64,000 nt of DNA, taken from the NCBI GenBank assembly GCA_001972305.1, contig BDDD01002250.1:62001-126000 (forward strand), read 5' to 3'. Position 1 is the first letter of the stretch; the number at the start of each line of letters is the position of its first letter. The notes under the pieces are model-generated. The model made no database searches. It was not told the origin of the DNA and saw only the letters and a program-made list of their open reading frames with translations. Shown here in pieces: positions 21,533 through 32,879 of the stretch. Position numbers and translations under genes: made by a program. Origin of the DNA: Cephalotus follicularis (lineage: Eukaryota > Streptophyta > Magnoliopsida > Oxalidales > Cephalotaceae).

Positions 21533-22324
21533 ATGCCAAGAACCAAGAATTTTGAAGCTGGACAAGGGTCTAAAACAAAAAGGAAATCTGTTGGGCACAA
21601 AGGGGAGGGCATAGACACTCATCCATCCACACCAGAGGTTGCTTCCTCACTCCCTAGGTATCCTGAAGCCTATTTTAATCGTAAGATTCTAGTAGGCAAA
21701 GTTTTAGATTTCGATTTCTGCATTAATGAAGGTTTTCACATTATAGGGTGGCTAGGTGCTCAAGGGTTAGAACCCTTATTTTCAATCAATTTACCTAGTT
21801 ATCCTGAGCTAATTAAGGAATTTTATGTTCACATTTTAAATAGCTCTATGGAAGAATTAAGCACTAGGGTCAAAAACAAGGGAATTGAATTAGAAATCGA
21901 CACACTAGCCACAATTCTAAATGTTCCGAATGATAGTGCTAGGGGATGGAACCAAAAAACTTGGGTGACAAGTAGAGATTTTGATAGACAGGACTGTGTA
22001 CGAATTCTCTTTGGTGAAAACGCTGATTTTCTACAGCGAATGTACACTAGGAATCTCAGTTTACATTATAGGTTCCTACATCGTGCTGTATGTACGCACA
22101 TTTTGCCTAAAGCTGGTGGGTTCGATGAGGTAACCCTCATGCAGGCATATACCATGTATCACCTAATCACAGGCAGAAGGATTAATGTGCCTTTCTTGAT
22201 AATTAATCACATGCATGCAATCCATGACCGAGAGAATGCCAGATTAGGTTATAGCAACATCATTACCAAAATCCTCCAATTCTTCGCAATTGACCTAACT
22301 GGAGAACTAAATCACCCACTCTAG
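21533..22324 (+). CDS. Third ORF of the Sirevirus (putative plant transposon protein domain)
   Basis: A 263-residue ORF starts MPRTKNFEAGQGSKTKRKSV, a basic, low-complexity N-terminus. A folded-looking domain follows (residues about 40-255): YPEAYFNRKILVGKVLDFDF, LGAQGLEPLFSINLPSYPEL, RNLSLHYRFLHRAVCTHILP and NVPFLIINHMHAIHDRENA. This resembles the plant-specific domain often annotated 'putative plant transposon protein' and found in Copia and Gypsy elements after pol. The ATG at 21533 is preferred because the basic tail begins there. In Sireviruses this slot holds an 'envelope-like' ORF of unproven role. No signal peptide or clear membrane segment is seen. Function unknown. Confidence 0.65.
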   Translation: MPRTKNFEAGQGSKTKRKSVGHKGEGIDTHPSTPEVASSLPRYPEAYFNRKILVGKVLDFDFCINEGFHIIGWLGAQGLEPLFSINLPSYPELIKEFYVHILNSSMEELSTRVKNKGIELEIDTLATILNVPNDSARGWNQKTWVTSRDFDRQDCVRILFGENADFLQRMYTRNLSLHYRFLHRAVCTHILPKAGGFDEVTLMQAYTMYHLITGRRINVPFLIINHMHAIHDRENARLGYSNIITKILQFFAIDLTGELNHPL

Positions 22325-22785
22325 AGTGTTGACAAGTTAGGCAAAGGAACCCTAGGAAGAATGGGGTTCAAAAAGCACAAACAGCTTGGAACCTGGATTC
22401 CAAGAGAAGAGGACTCTAATAGAGTTGTTGAAGAAGAGGGAGAGGAAGAAATGGGCGATGAAGAATAAAATGTACCAAGAGAACCTGAAGTTTCTAAAAC
22501 ACCGGATATCAACTTCCCAAGAAACAAACAAGAAGAGATATTGGGTGCAATTAAGGGACTGCAGCAAAATGTCAAAGATATAAAAATGAATATGTAATCG
22601 GTTAAACGAAGACAAAAGAGAATGGAAAAGAAGTTCCCTGAAACGGGGATAATGGACTACGAAGGTCTCATTTCCTCCTCCTCGAGCCACGACAACAATG
22701 ACATTCAACAAGATGATGGAGCAACCGATGACTTGGAGGGAGAGATCGGTGGTGAAAACGAAGACACTCACATGGAGGACTAAGC
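22325..22785 (+). pseudogene. Acidic continuation downstream of the third ORF
   Basis: Coding-like, acidic and lysine-rich sequence with heptad character continues to about 22780 (blocks such as VVEEEGEEEMGDEE and DDLEGEIGGENEDTHMED). This is the composition of the C-terminal coiled-coil tail in related proteins. The signal is broken. Confidence 0.5.
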
Positions 22786-22799
22786 TCATGCATTTCATT

Positions 22800-23160
22800 T
22801 TTGAATTCTATGATGATGTAGTATTTTGCTATGGACAACTTTTATGATTTGTGATATTATCTTTGTAATGTGACAATTTAATTATGCATTTTACGCATTT
22901 TGTATCTATGTATTGGTTTAAATTTTGATATGTAAAACTTGTGTTGGTTTGAACTATGCAATGTGAAATTATGGGTTTGGAATGTTTTCTTGTGTCCTTA
23001 ATCAAATGTCATGAATGAATTTGAAATTGGTGTTATTGTATTCATTTTTTATACTATGTTATTGAAACTGAGACATGGAATGACTATGAATGCTCAAATG
23101 ATATTGTTTTTACAACAAAACATTGTTTTGATTATAACAATTTAAATCCTTTTTGAATTG
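22800..23160 (+). other. AT-rich 3' untranslated region of the Sirevirus
   Basis: T-rich sequence between the third ORF and the purine tracts; no gene seen. Confidence 0.6.
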
Positions 23161-23164
23161 ATAA

Positions 23165-23361
23165 CAAAAAGGGGGAGATAGTATAAGAAAAGATAAGGAA
23201 ATAATGACAAAGTAAACACCCCTTGTTTAACTAAGGGGGAGATAATGAATTAAGGGGGAGGAAATATGTTTGTGCATCATTTATATTCTAAATTATACCT
23301 TTGTGCATTATTTGTTATGCTTAAATGAAACAAATTTTGTCACCATCAAAAAGGGGGAGAT
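23165..23361 (+). promoter_or_regulatory. Multiple polypurine tracts before the 3' LTR
   Basis: AAAAAGGGGGAGAT occurs at about 23166 and immediately before the LTR at about 23348, with AAGGGGGAGAT and AAGGGGGAGG at about 23232 and 23253. Repeated purine tracts upstream of the 3' LTR are a described trait of Sireviruses and support the lineage call. Confidence 0.85.
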
Positions 23362-24495
23362 TGTTGACATTTATTTCTCAATCATAGTTTTGATGATAAC
23401 ATATTTGTGTTTAACCAAGTTTCTTTGTGTGCAAGAAAAAGATGGAAAGCGCAAAACAACACGAAAAACTGCAGAAACAGGCCAAACCGTCGACGCTCAA
23501 AAATAAAGCGTCAGCGCTTTGTGCAACAGTCGAGACAATGAACAAAGCGTCTACCGGTGAAGTGCTTTGAGGAGAGGAACAAATGCTCAAACCGTCGATG
23601 CCTAAATTTAAGTGTCTGCGCTTTAAGTCAAAGCGTCTATGCTTTGACACACGGAGTCTGCTGATTAAACCAGTGACTTAAGATGGAATTCAATTTGACA
23701 AAAGCGTCGACGCTCAACACTAAGGGTAAGAGCTTTGATGCAACAGTCCACTCCTACACCCAGAACGCCTGCGCTTTGACTCGATAAATTCAAATTAAAA
23801 TACCTAACGGTCACATAAGCGTCGACGCTTTGAAGGAGACAGTCGACGCTTTGCACGGCCGAAAAGAATTCTGACAGAGTTTTAATGCGCCATTTTTGAT
23901 GCAACAACTTTCAAGGCATACCCAACGGATCTCTGAGGTAAAAACTTATATATACAAAGGTGTTTTGAAGAGAAAAAAGAACAAGAACACAAGAGACAAG
24001 AAATACAAAGATCTATCAAGAAAATATACAACAAGCTTCCAAAATCAAGAAGTCTCTTTCAAAAGCTCTTATCTATTGTTTTATCCAATACTTGTTCCCA
24101 CTTAGATTGAGTGATTTTATCTTGTAAAACCTAACCGTTTGAGAGGTTTAGAACAAATTTTATTCTTTATATTTTGATTGTAATAGGGGAGTGAACCCTA
24201 AGAGAAATTGGGGAGTGAACCCAAAGAGAGTTGTAAAGTGATTGAGGTCAATCACAAAGGTGTACCGAATAGCACCCGAAATTTTATTCGGAGAATAGTG
24301 GAAACTCAAGGAGATCCTTGGGAAAAGTGGACGTAGGCAAGAGTTACGCCGAACCACTCTAAAAATCGTGTTTGCACTCTCTCTCTTTAAATTGTTTATT
24401 TACTTGCTATTGTTTGCATACATACTTGTTCAATGGTGTGTTAAATTATATTTGCAAAAACTATAATTATTTTTAGAAACTACATTTCACCCCCT
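23362..24495 (+). repeat. 3' LTR of the Sirevirus-like element
   Basis: Opens TGTTGACATTTATTTC directly after the purine tract and aligns with 7274-8423 to TTTCACCCCCT. Contains the palindrome cluster at 23485-23855 (perfect GCGTCGACGC at 23704 and 23819) and the TATA-like site near 23943. Many differences from the 5' copy lie in the CpG-bearing words. Confidence 0.9.
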
Positions 24496-25172
24496 ATTAT
24501 ATCGTAGGTAATTAGCTATCACGATCAAATTAGAAACGCTTTCTAATTAACTGATCTTTGATATTGGAATCAACATTCCAATACCATTTCATCATGGCCA
24601 GGAAATCTTATAACTAACAACCCTAAGCATAAACTCCCTTTACCGGGAGTGGTAGATTCCATATTGCTCACTCACATATCTCCATGCATAGTCTACCATA
24701 CCTAACTAATACCTGGATACTCCTCATGATTAGAAGATGAACTTAAGTATCATCAAAGTATGATATCTTATACACAACATATCTAGTGGTGGATCAGGTC
24801 TAAGGACCACTCACACAACTGCAATACAAGAAGCCTATCTGACATGTAAGTAAAACTCCATACAGGTCTTCTTAAAACAAGCCACTTCAGTGAACTCATA
24901 AAATAATGAGCACCTATGTATATGCCATATAGTCACTACATGATGACATGTGAGAACAGTCAACCTATTTAACAAGCCGACATACAACGCGCTAGTCTAT
25001 CCTGATAACATATGTCCAAGTATGTTATCCTAGACTAGGAAGGCTATAGAATAAAGCTTACTGATGTGCTAACTCTCGCTGCATGATCTCCTCATGGTCT
25101 TAGTCATCAAACTTTATTCCATGGACATTCATTGATTATACATATATATAAACATATATTAATGAACAGTTG
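24496..25172. other. AT-rich segment, possible Copia LTR remnant
   Basis: 677 bp between two elements. No ORF. The phrase ACAACCCTAAGCATAAAC is shared with the Copia LTR at about 38270 and 44215, hinting at a distant relative, but the rest does not align by eye. Confidence 0.35.
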
Positions 25173-28083
25173 TGTAACGCCCGGGAATTTCATACTTTCC
25201 AATAATTTAAATTCTGATGTAACCTTATCATGGAATTAATGAGGATAATGAAATTCCCGACCTTGATGATGTTTTCCAAACTCTAACTATGTTGATTTTG
25301 GAGTAGGAATGTTAAAGAAATGTTAAAATTGCAAATTAAGTCAAAACGGGACAGTTTTAAGGCTAAAGCGTCGACGCCTTGAGTGAAGCATCGACGCCAA
25401 TGCAACTAAAACGCGCGCTTAATTCAAACACATAAGCGTCGATGCCTGCATGTAAACGTCGACGCTTCGCATTGTGGTACTGGTATACATAAATAGCAGA
25501 TAGACGCGGCGCACAGAGGCATGTTCATGCCACTTTTCAGGCGCCTTCACATGCGTTTTATGACGTGTTGATCATGCGTAGAGATTCCCTAAAGTACCAA
25601 AAATGAAAAGAGGCAGATAGGAGTGCGATTCTGAGCATGCATGAACTGTGAGAAGGAAGAAAGGGACACCTGTTGCATCAGGTGTGCAGGAGGGAGAGAA
25701 ATGAATTTTTAGGTGCATGCAAGTGAAATAAAATGAGAAATGTCATAAAGTCAGCTCTCTCAGCTCATTCTCACCTGCTACTGAAAGCCAGAGAGCTTAG
25801 AGACACCGTGAGTGACGAAGGAGAGCAAAAAATTAGAGAGAGAAAAGCTCAAACTCCATTGTTGAGCAAGGGAGAGCTTGGAGCTTGGACAACGACTGTG
25901 GAGCGGACCAGGGAGCTTTCAGGCCAAACCTGGGGACTCAAAGTGACTGATTGGATACTAAAAGAGGTGGACTTTCGACTTCTAACTTGAGGCCAGAGTT
26001 AGGGGAAGCCATAATTGTATCTTGTGTTCAATAATTGGTGTTTGTTCAGTGATGTTTATGGATGGATTGCATGGCCTGTTGAACTGTTTATTGTCATTGA
26101 AATTATGCCATGTTGTACTGGATGTGTAATATGATGTTGCATGTCGGTTTTCTGGGCTTTATACATGTTGGATTGCATATATCTGTGTTGGAACTGTTAT
26201 TGGTTTATCATGTCGCGAGGAAGAATACGACTGACGCTCGAAACCGTCGACGCTTTGTACTGTGAACTGCATTTTAATTACTGAAAGCATTTTAAACGTC
26301 GACGCCTATGATAGGAGACATCGATGCCTAGGTACTAGAAAGCGCTGACGCTATGGGACTGAATGTCAACGCTTAGAGGACATAAGCATCGACGCCCAAG
26401 GGAAAACGTCAACGCTTTAGAGTCCTGTTTCAACAGTTTTTACTACTTTGACACCCGACGACCCCGATTTCGCTTAGGATGCATTTGAGCATTTGTATGC
26501 ATTTCATATGTACTATTTACTGACTGTTTAATAACCGTTTACAAACTGTTATGATTTCTAAATTGTTATATTAATTTAGAAATGCACATACGAGTTTGAA
26601 GACTACTATGTTTGAGTACGGAAATATAAAATGAGTATTGCTATATTTTTGAACATATTGGGAAAGCAATTTCCACTACTGAAACTGTTTAAAGTATTTT
26701 CTATCTATTGGAAATACAGATTTCAAAGGTTTACGACTTTCGAAATAGTTTGAAATGAACTGCCTGTGTTGATCTAACGATCACTACTGTACTGTTTACT
26801 GCATTGTTTACTGTGAATATTCACTGTTCATGCTCTGTTAATTTACTGTGTTTGTGCTTGAGTCACTAGTTGCGTGGTGGAGACTGCCAGTGTTGGCTAA
26901 TGGCAGGGTTGACCTAGTGGCCAGGAGTTGGCTGGGTAACTCACTGTACTGTACTATTGTCTTGCTTGATTTCCTGGAGAAGGGACCGAAGTAGGAGTGT
27001 AGTGTGGGGCCAGGAGTTGGCAGTGTTACACATACTACCTGCCTATTTGTAGTCCCTTTGTGGACTTACTGTACTGCCTGCTAGTCCTTTTCAGACTTTA
27101 CTGTGCCTGTTGATGTAGCCCTTGCCGGGTTACTACTGTCTTGTATTGCATACATATATTTTCGCATATATGTCCCTACTGTTATTTTACTGTACTACTA
27201 ACTTATATATATATTTGGGATAAGTCCATTTTTGCCCCCTAAAATTAACATGTTGTGTCTCGTTGGCCCCCGAACTTTTTTTCGTGTCAAAGTTGCCCCC
27301 AAACTCTTCTTCGTTCATCACCTTTGAATTCCGTCAAATATTCCGTCCAAAATCACCGCTAAGTGACATGTGGCCCTCTCCATTTGCCTGCCAGGTGTCA
27401 CTTAACGGTGATTTTGGACAGAAAATTTGACGGAAGGCAACAATGATGAACGAAGAAGAGTTTGTGGGCAACTTTGACATGGAAAAAAGTTCAGGGGCCA
27501 ACGAGACACAACGTGTAAAATTCAGGGGGCAAAAATGGATTTAACCCTATATATTTACTCGTGTTTTATCTGATAGATGGATGGATAATATAAACTGGTA
27601 TTTTCTACTACACTGCATCAGCTATGCATACATTTCACGACATGCATTCAATGTTGATCCCAAATTATTCTTATGACTTAGCCGAGTGAGGACAAAGGCT
27701 AACCCTCTACTCTACAAATTGATGTAGTGGACCGGCTTGGGAATCAGTATGGATGAAGTACAAGTTTTAATAATGCCTTTACTAAGGGTTATGTCCCTTT
27801 GGGTGTTGTGTACTGTATCTTCCGGTTTACTTATCTTATGATGTAACTGAATAATGTATTTTGGATCACGCTCTATTTCATGGGCTTTTAACTATGACAG
27901 ACTCGTATTTGGTAACGTGTAGTATGGGATGCACGTTATGTGTTTTTCAGCTTATGAGTTTTAATGCTTCCGCAACTGATATCTTGTTTGAAAAGTTTAA
28001 ATTTTATGGTATTTGCATAAGCTGAATCCTAATGTTGATTGCCTTTACCACTTTTTGTGTGTTCCTGAAAACGGGGTCTGATA
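25173..28083 (+). repeat. 5' LTR of F2, first copy
   Basis: Opens TGTAACGCCCGGGAATTTCA and ends just before the PBS. It aligns with 53254-55879 apart from the 331-bp MITE at 27217-27547. Palindromic GTCGAC words cluster at 25368-25470 and 26240-26415. Confidence 0.9.
27217..27547. mobile_element. Mutator-type MITE in the F2 LTR
   Basis: 331 bp with long terminal inverted repeats: the left arm GGGATAAGTCCATTTTTGCC and the right arm, read in complement, GGGTTAAATCCATTTTTGCC. The arms pair for at least 65 bp with few mismatches, and similarity continues toward the centre. It is flanked by perfect 9-bp direct repeats TATATATTT (27208-27216 and 27548-27556), the length made by Mutator-like transposases. 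It has no coding capacity. The paralogous LTR at 53254 lacks it, giving an empty site for comparison. Confidence 0.93.
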
Positions 28084-28087
28084 GGAG

Positions 28088-28099
28088 TGGTATCAGAGC
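28088..28099 (+). promoter_or_regulatory. Primer binding site of F2, first copy
   Basis: TGGTATCAGAGC, perfect Met-tRNA type, four bases after the LTR. Confidence 0.92.
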
Positions 28100-28194
28100 A
28101 TATTCCATATATGCTTAGCTAGGACATTATCCTTGGCAATTAATAAGTTGTTTTCCTAAAGTTGTGACTAATCGTCATCCTTCTTATAGGAAAA

Positions 28195-29302
28195 ATTGGA
28201 CAGAAGGAGAACAGATGCTAGAGCTAGAGCTGTTGGAGTAAATGCCCCTGAGGAGGTGAATGTTCCACAAGGGATGACTGTTCCCTAGAATGAGAGAGAT
28301 CCAATGACCCGTATTGCAGATTACTTTCAATAGCAGATGGCCTTTAATATGGCGAATGTGGAGGAGATACGCCAGTACTACGCGCATGCTCAGCCACGAC
28401 ATAGAGCTCCTGACCATTGCCCGGGAGTGAATGGTAATCAGTTTGGGAGGAACCTTGAAAGGTTCATGCGGCAGAATCCACCAAGTTTTCGGGGGGAACT
28501 TGATTCCACCATTGCGGAGATATGGATATAGGAGTTGGAAAAAATCTTTGAAGTGATGGATTGTATGGACAATCAAAAACTGAAGTTTGTTGTATACAAT
28601 CTTTGGGGTGAGGCCACTCATTGGTGGGAGATGGTCAAAGCAATGTGGGAATCTCAGAGGCTTGATAGCACTTGGGACAGATTGCAGACAGAGTTCTTGG
28701 AGACCTATGTTCCACGGATTGAGCAAGAGCGATGGGAGACGGAGCTCTAGGAGTTGCGATAGGGGAGATGACGGTAATAGAGTATCAAGCAAGGTTCATA
28801 GAGCTAGCCAGACATTCACCCTATCTGGTGGCTGATGATGGGAAGAGGATACGGAGATTTCTGAGGGGTCTGCGGCCGGATCTTCGATTAAGAATCAGAG
28901 CTATGGAACTGGGGACTTTTGTGGAGGTTACGCAGAAAGCAAGACTACCGGAGAGTATATCCAGTGAAGACCGGGCATAGAGGGCTTGCGCACAATAGGT
29001 CCTACACAATCCAGACCAGCATCATCGAAATGGCAAGATGGTGGTTCTCCAACGAAGTCATCCAAAAGCAAGTCTCAGCAAGACAGCTTCACAGGGTTCT
29101 CCCATCCAGGGGAGTAATGCTAGATCCGGAGGTTGTTTCTTTTGTGGTCAGACAGGCCACCAACAGAAAGATTGCTGGAGGTACAATGGCTGGTGCTTGA
29201 GGTGCGGGGCATCTGGTCATTCGGTGAAAGATTGTCCGAAGAGTTCAGTGACAGCACCTACTAGGCCAGGAAGCAGTAGTGGTGAGGCGACGAGACAGTG
29301 AT
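28195..29302 (+). pseudogene. Gag relic of F2, first copy
   Basis: Capsid-type blocks include NPPSFRGELDSTIAEIW, LKFVVYNLWGEATHWWEMVK and STWDRLQTEFLETYVPRIEQ (the retrotransposon gag family). ARFIELARHSPYLVADD and RRFLRGLRPDLRLRI follow. Near 29125-29235 two zinc knuckles, CFFCGQTGHQQKDC and CLRCGASGHSVKDC, bind nucleic acid. A basic start RRRTDARARA lies near 28200. Broken at several places. The same organisation recurs at 55990-57130. Confidence 0.85.
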
Positions 29303-29369
29303 AAAGGAGGGACACTGGCAAGGGCATCGCAAAAGGTAGAGTTTTTGTACTTGCTAATACAGAGGTTCC

Positions 29370-30675
29370 AGAGTCGACTTCCATTGTTGGAGGTACTCTG
29401 TATATCTATGGTTTTTCTGCTAGAGTGTTGATGGATTATGGGGCATCGCATTCTTTTATATATGCACGTTTTGCATCTTGCTTAGATGTTACCCCTTATT
29501 GCATGTCATATATGCTTGATGTGAGTACACCGACTGGGACTTCTATGTACACTGACTCAGTATATAGGAGTTATGAGATGTCTATGCCAGGCATTTCTTT
29601 GTATGCAGATTTGATAGTGCTACCTATCCGTGACTTTGATGTTATACTGGGGATGGATTGGCTATCGGCACATCGTGCTCGCATGGATTGTTATAATAAA
29701 ATTGTGGATTTTTGTCTGCCCGATGGAACGACGTTTCAGTTCAAGGGAGGCAAAGGATTCTCGACACTGATTATATCCTTTATTCGAGCATCGAGGTATT
29801 TAGAGAAGGGATGCGAAGGATACCTAGCTTACGTAATTGATCGAAGGAAGGAGAAAGGTTTGAGTATGGAGGAGATTCTGGTTGTGTGTGAATTTCCAGA
29901 TGTGTTTCCTGATGACTTGGGGTCTTTACCACCAAAGAGGAGTATGGAGTTCGTAATTGATCTTGTTCCTGGAACAGCTCCTATCTCTAAATCACCTTAT
30001 CGGATGGCCCCTGCCAAGTTGAAGGAGTTAAAGTTAAAGTTGCAAGACCTGATTGACAAGAGTTTTGTTAGACCCAGTGTTTCTTCGTGGGGTGCGCCTG
30101 TGTTATTTGTCAAGAAGAAAGATGGGTCGATGAGGCTTTGCATTAACTACAGAATGCTGAATAAGGCAACTGTCGAGAACAAGTATCCTTTACCCCACAT
30201 CGAGGATTTGTTCGACCAGTTGCAAGGATCAAGGGTGTTTTCCATGCTCGATTTGAGATTGGGTTACCACCAACTGAGAGTAAGGGAAGGAGACATTGAG
30301 AAGACTACCTTACGGACACGGTATGGTCACTACGAGTTATTGGTGTTGCCGTTTGGTGTTACCAATGCACCGACAGTTTTCATGTCAATGATGAATGACG
30401 TATTCCGGCCATGCGTAGATCAGTTTTTCATGGTGTTTATTGATGACATACTGGTATACTCGAGGAGTGAGGAGGAACACACTCATCATCTGAGGCTGGT
30501 ATTGCAGGTTCTCAGAGAGCATCGATTGTACGCCAAGTTCGGCAAATGTGAATTCTGGCTTGATCATGTGATCTTTCTCGGTCACATTGTATCAGGGGAA
30601 GACTTGACGGTGGATCCGTCAAAGACTAAAGTTGTGCGGGACTTGCCACAACCGAAGAATGTGACGGAGGTGTAA
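29370..30675 (+). pseudogene. Protease and reverse transcriptase region of F2, first copy
   Basis: The protease active-site region sits at 29425-29450 (block [20 protein letters not shown]), with [17 protein letters not shown] near 29640. The linker [20 protein letters not shown] precedes RT. RT shows [40 protein letters not shown] and [18 protein letters not shown], with the catalytic I-D-D at about 30439-30447, then [20 protein letters not shown]. Open over 416 residues but part of a broken element. Confidence 0.9.
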
Positions 30676-31110
30676 AGTTTCCTTGGATTGGCTAGGTATT
30701 ATTGGAGGTTCATCCAGAACTTTTCGAGGATAGCCATGACTTTGACTAGACTAACCCAGAAGAAGACTTTATTTATCTGGGATGAAGATTGTGAAGCTAG
30801 TTTCTATGATCCGAAGGATCGGTTGGTTTTCGCTTTTATCTTAGCATTACCTGATGGTAATGAGGGCTTTGCAGTCTATAGTGATGCTTCGGGTAAGGGG
30901 TTAGGCTGCGTACTGATGCAGCGAGGCAAAGTGATTACTTATGCTTCTCGGAAGATAAAGCCGTATGAAGAGAACTACCCGACGCTTGACCTTGAAATCG
31001 CAGCTATTATCTTCGCCCTTCGGAAGTGGAGACACTATCTTTATGGGGCTCAGTTAGATATTTTTACAGATCATAAGAGTTTGAGGTACCTGTTCATCTA
31101 GGATACACTG
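30676..31110 (+). pseudogene. RNase H region of F2, first copy
   Basis: [20 protein letters not shown] is the RT connection. [40 protein letters not shown] and [20 protein letters not shown] are the RNase H core, which degrades the RNA strand during cDNA synthesis. Confidence 0.88.
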
Positions 31111-31417
31111 AACATGAGACAACGAAGATGGGTAGAATTCTTTAACGATTAAAATTGTAGTGTCCAGTACCATCCGGGGGAAGCGAATGCAGTCGCTGAT
31201 GCCTTGAGTCGCAAGGCTATGGTTGCCAGTGCGATGGTGTCGCAATGGAAGATGTTAGAAGACTTCCAAGAGTGGTTCCCATTTAATCAGTCACCTGTCG
31301 TCTTTATGGCTAGCATGAGAGTACAACCATCTTTGCTTGACGAAATAAAGAATGCTCAAGCACACAATCCTGAATTGCAGCAGATTCGAGAGAATCTAGG
31401 CTCTAAGTCTGATTTTC
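31110..31417 (+). pseudogene. Start of integrase, F2 first copy, cut off
   Basis: YHPGEANAVADALSRKA-type block near 31170-31220, then VQPSLLDEIKNAQAHNPELQ and QIRENLGSKSDFQ, equivalent to 60831-60720 on the minus-strand relative. Similarity stops at about 31417. Confidence 0.8.
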
Positions 31418-32271
31418 AGATACTTTTAATTTTTTAAAACCAACTAGACTCCAAGTCAAGGTTCACACTAGCAACTTAAAACCAAAACCAATGTCCCAAG
31501 GATCTCCGTTTAATTATCAATCGAACCAATACAAATTGTCAAGCAACAAAAAACAAAACTGAATCCAATTCGAGACATATAGATATATATAAACAAAATC
31601 CAATTCGGTAACAATAAATACAAAAGGATAGGAACATACCAACGTTGGAGGCTCCACCACTTTGCAGCTACAAGATTAAAGTAGCCTCCAAGCTCCTCCA
31701 ATTTTGGTAGCATCGGGACTGCCCGTTTATGCGCACTGGACAGACTCCATGCCTCTACAAAATAGCACACCAAAAATGCTGCCTAAAATAGCAGAAGCAA
31801 CTGCTCATCACTGAAGCTCCGGCCGGGTTTCGGCCTGCTCGCCGAAGCTTCAACAACGACACCATTAGTCTGTAAATGCGCCGACCTACCCATTGCTGGA
31901 GGAGACTCGCCGGGAAGCGCCATGAAACACACCGGCGCAGCCGACAGTGATGGACACTCACTGAGTTTGACTCAGCGAGTTTCGGTCAGCTTGCCATAGG
32001 ATCGGTCGCGCCATTACTTGTCTCAAAAACTCCCGATCTTCGCGCTGGTAGCCCGGACTTACTGTGACTCGCCATAGCATGCCTAACCGTAGCCAGTGGT
32101 AAGTTTGAGTGACTGAGTTGACTCGTTCATCTTCAACAACTCTGGCCATTCCACAACTCATCACAAAACCTTCGGATATATGCGTCTCTACCCACAACCC
32201 GCCAAGACTTTCCATGGGTCGCCTCGCCTGAGCGCCGACCAGGATGCCTGAGCTTTGGTCACGCCACTACC
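31418..32271 (-). mobile_element. LTR-like fragment between F2 and F1
   Basis: The left half is AT-rich with no gene. The right half (about 31830-32270), read on the minus strand, contains GAGTTGTTGAAGATGAACGA and GTCAACTCAG-type phrases also found at 35380-35480 in the solo LTR, so it is probably an opposite-orientation fragment of that LTR family. Open frames here are not conserved between copies. Confidence 0.45.
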
Positions 32272-32565
32272 GGTAACATTCTGAATTTTATAATATAAAA
32301 TAATGGATGTTGGATTGGACTGTATATTGGGCATGAAATAATTATTATTGCTCGGGCTTAAATGGTATTAATATTAATGGGCTAGAAATTGGATTATGAA
32401 TGGACCCTATGGCATTTGGGCTTGGAAATGTCATTATTGAGTAATGGCCCGAATTGAAGAAATAATGGGAGAGAGATACTGGGTCGACCCCACTAATGCC
32501 CAACCCACTTTATAATGCAAATAGCCATCCAAGTGTCCAAGAAATTCTAGAGAATTCTATTGGTT

Positions 32566-32585
32566 AGCTATAAAAGGAAAGAGAG
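32566..32585 (+). promoter_or_regulatory. TATA box of the F1 LTR (plus)
   Basis: AGCTATAAAAGGAAAGAGAG about 300 bp into the LTR, followed by purine-rich sequence; equivalent in position and context to 12966-12980 on the other F1 copy. Confidence 0.7.
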
Positions 32586-32879
32586 AGGCTGCTAATAATT
32601 TGGGGAGTAAAAGGGACAAGGAAAGCTACCAGGGAGCAAAAGGAAAGGGAAGTGAAAGCAAAGGAAGTGTGCTAGAGCTCATCAGTTCCAGGTAGGTTTT
32701 ACTACCTACTCAGTACCTATGTTTTATTGTAAATGTTATGCACTGGTTTTATTGGCTAGATTTAATGTATGGAATAAGTGAGTGAATGTATACAATGCGT
32801 ATGATTGTCCCCTGGGCACAATGGATTAGAGTAATAGAAATTGTTGGAAGTAGGAATATTTTGAGGCTTGTAATCCCGA

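Larger units (their letters stand above)
7274..24495 (+). mobile_element. Sirevirus-like Ty1/Copia element with nested Gypsy insertion
   Basis: Two direct LTRs (7274-8423 and 23362-24495), both opening TGTTGACATTTAT, bracket PBS, gag, protease, RT-RNase H, an extra ORF and a purine-rich tract. This is the order of Sireviruses with an envelope-like third ORF. Between 9892 and about 19728 foreign LTR-element sequence replaces the integrase region and the start of RT, so the element is broken. The LTRs look roughly 94-96 percent identical by eye, suggesting insertion within the last few million years. No clear target duplication is visible. Confidence 0.85.
25173..31417 (+). mobile_element. F2 Ty3/Gypsy chromovirus (Tekay type), plus strand, 3'-truncated
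   Basis: 5' LTR (25173-28083), PBS, Gag with two zinc knuckles, protease, RT, RNase H and the first part of integrase. Coding similarity ends at about 31417 in the integrase N-terminal region; no 3' LTR of its own was found nearby. Pol closely matches the minus-strand F2 relative at 59411-62634, whose integrase ends in a chromodomain. Gag and pol are broken at several places. Confidence 0.85.

Noticed and set aside
25733-25990. 85-residue open frame in the F2 LTR
   Set aside because: The sister LTR at 53254-55879 does not keep the frame; it is LTR sequence.
31958-32215. 85-residue minus-strand frame with enzyme-like composition
   Set aside because: It lies in an LTR-like fragment related to 35200-35600, where the frame is not conserved.
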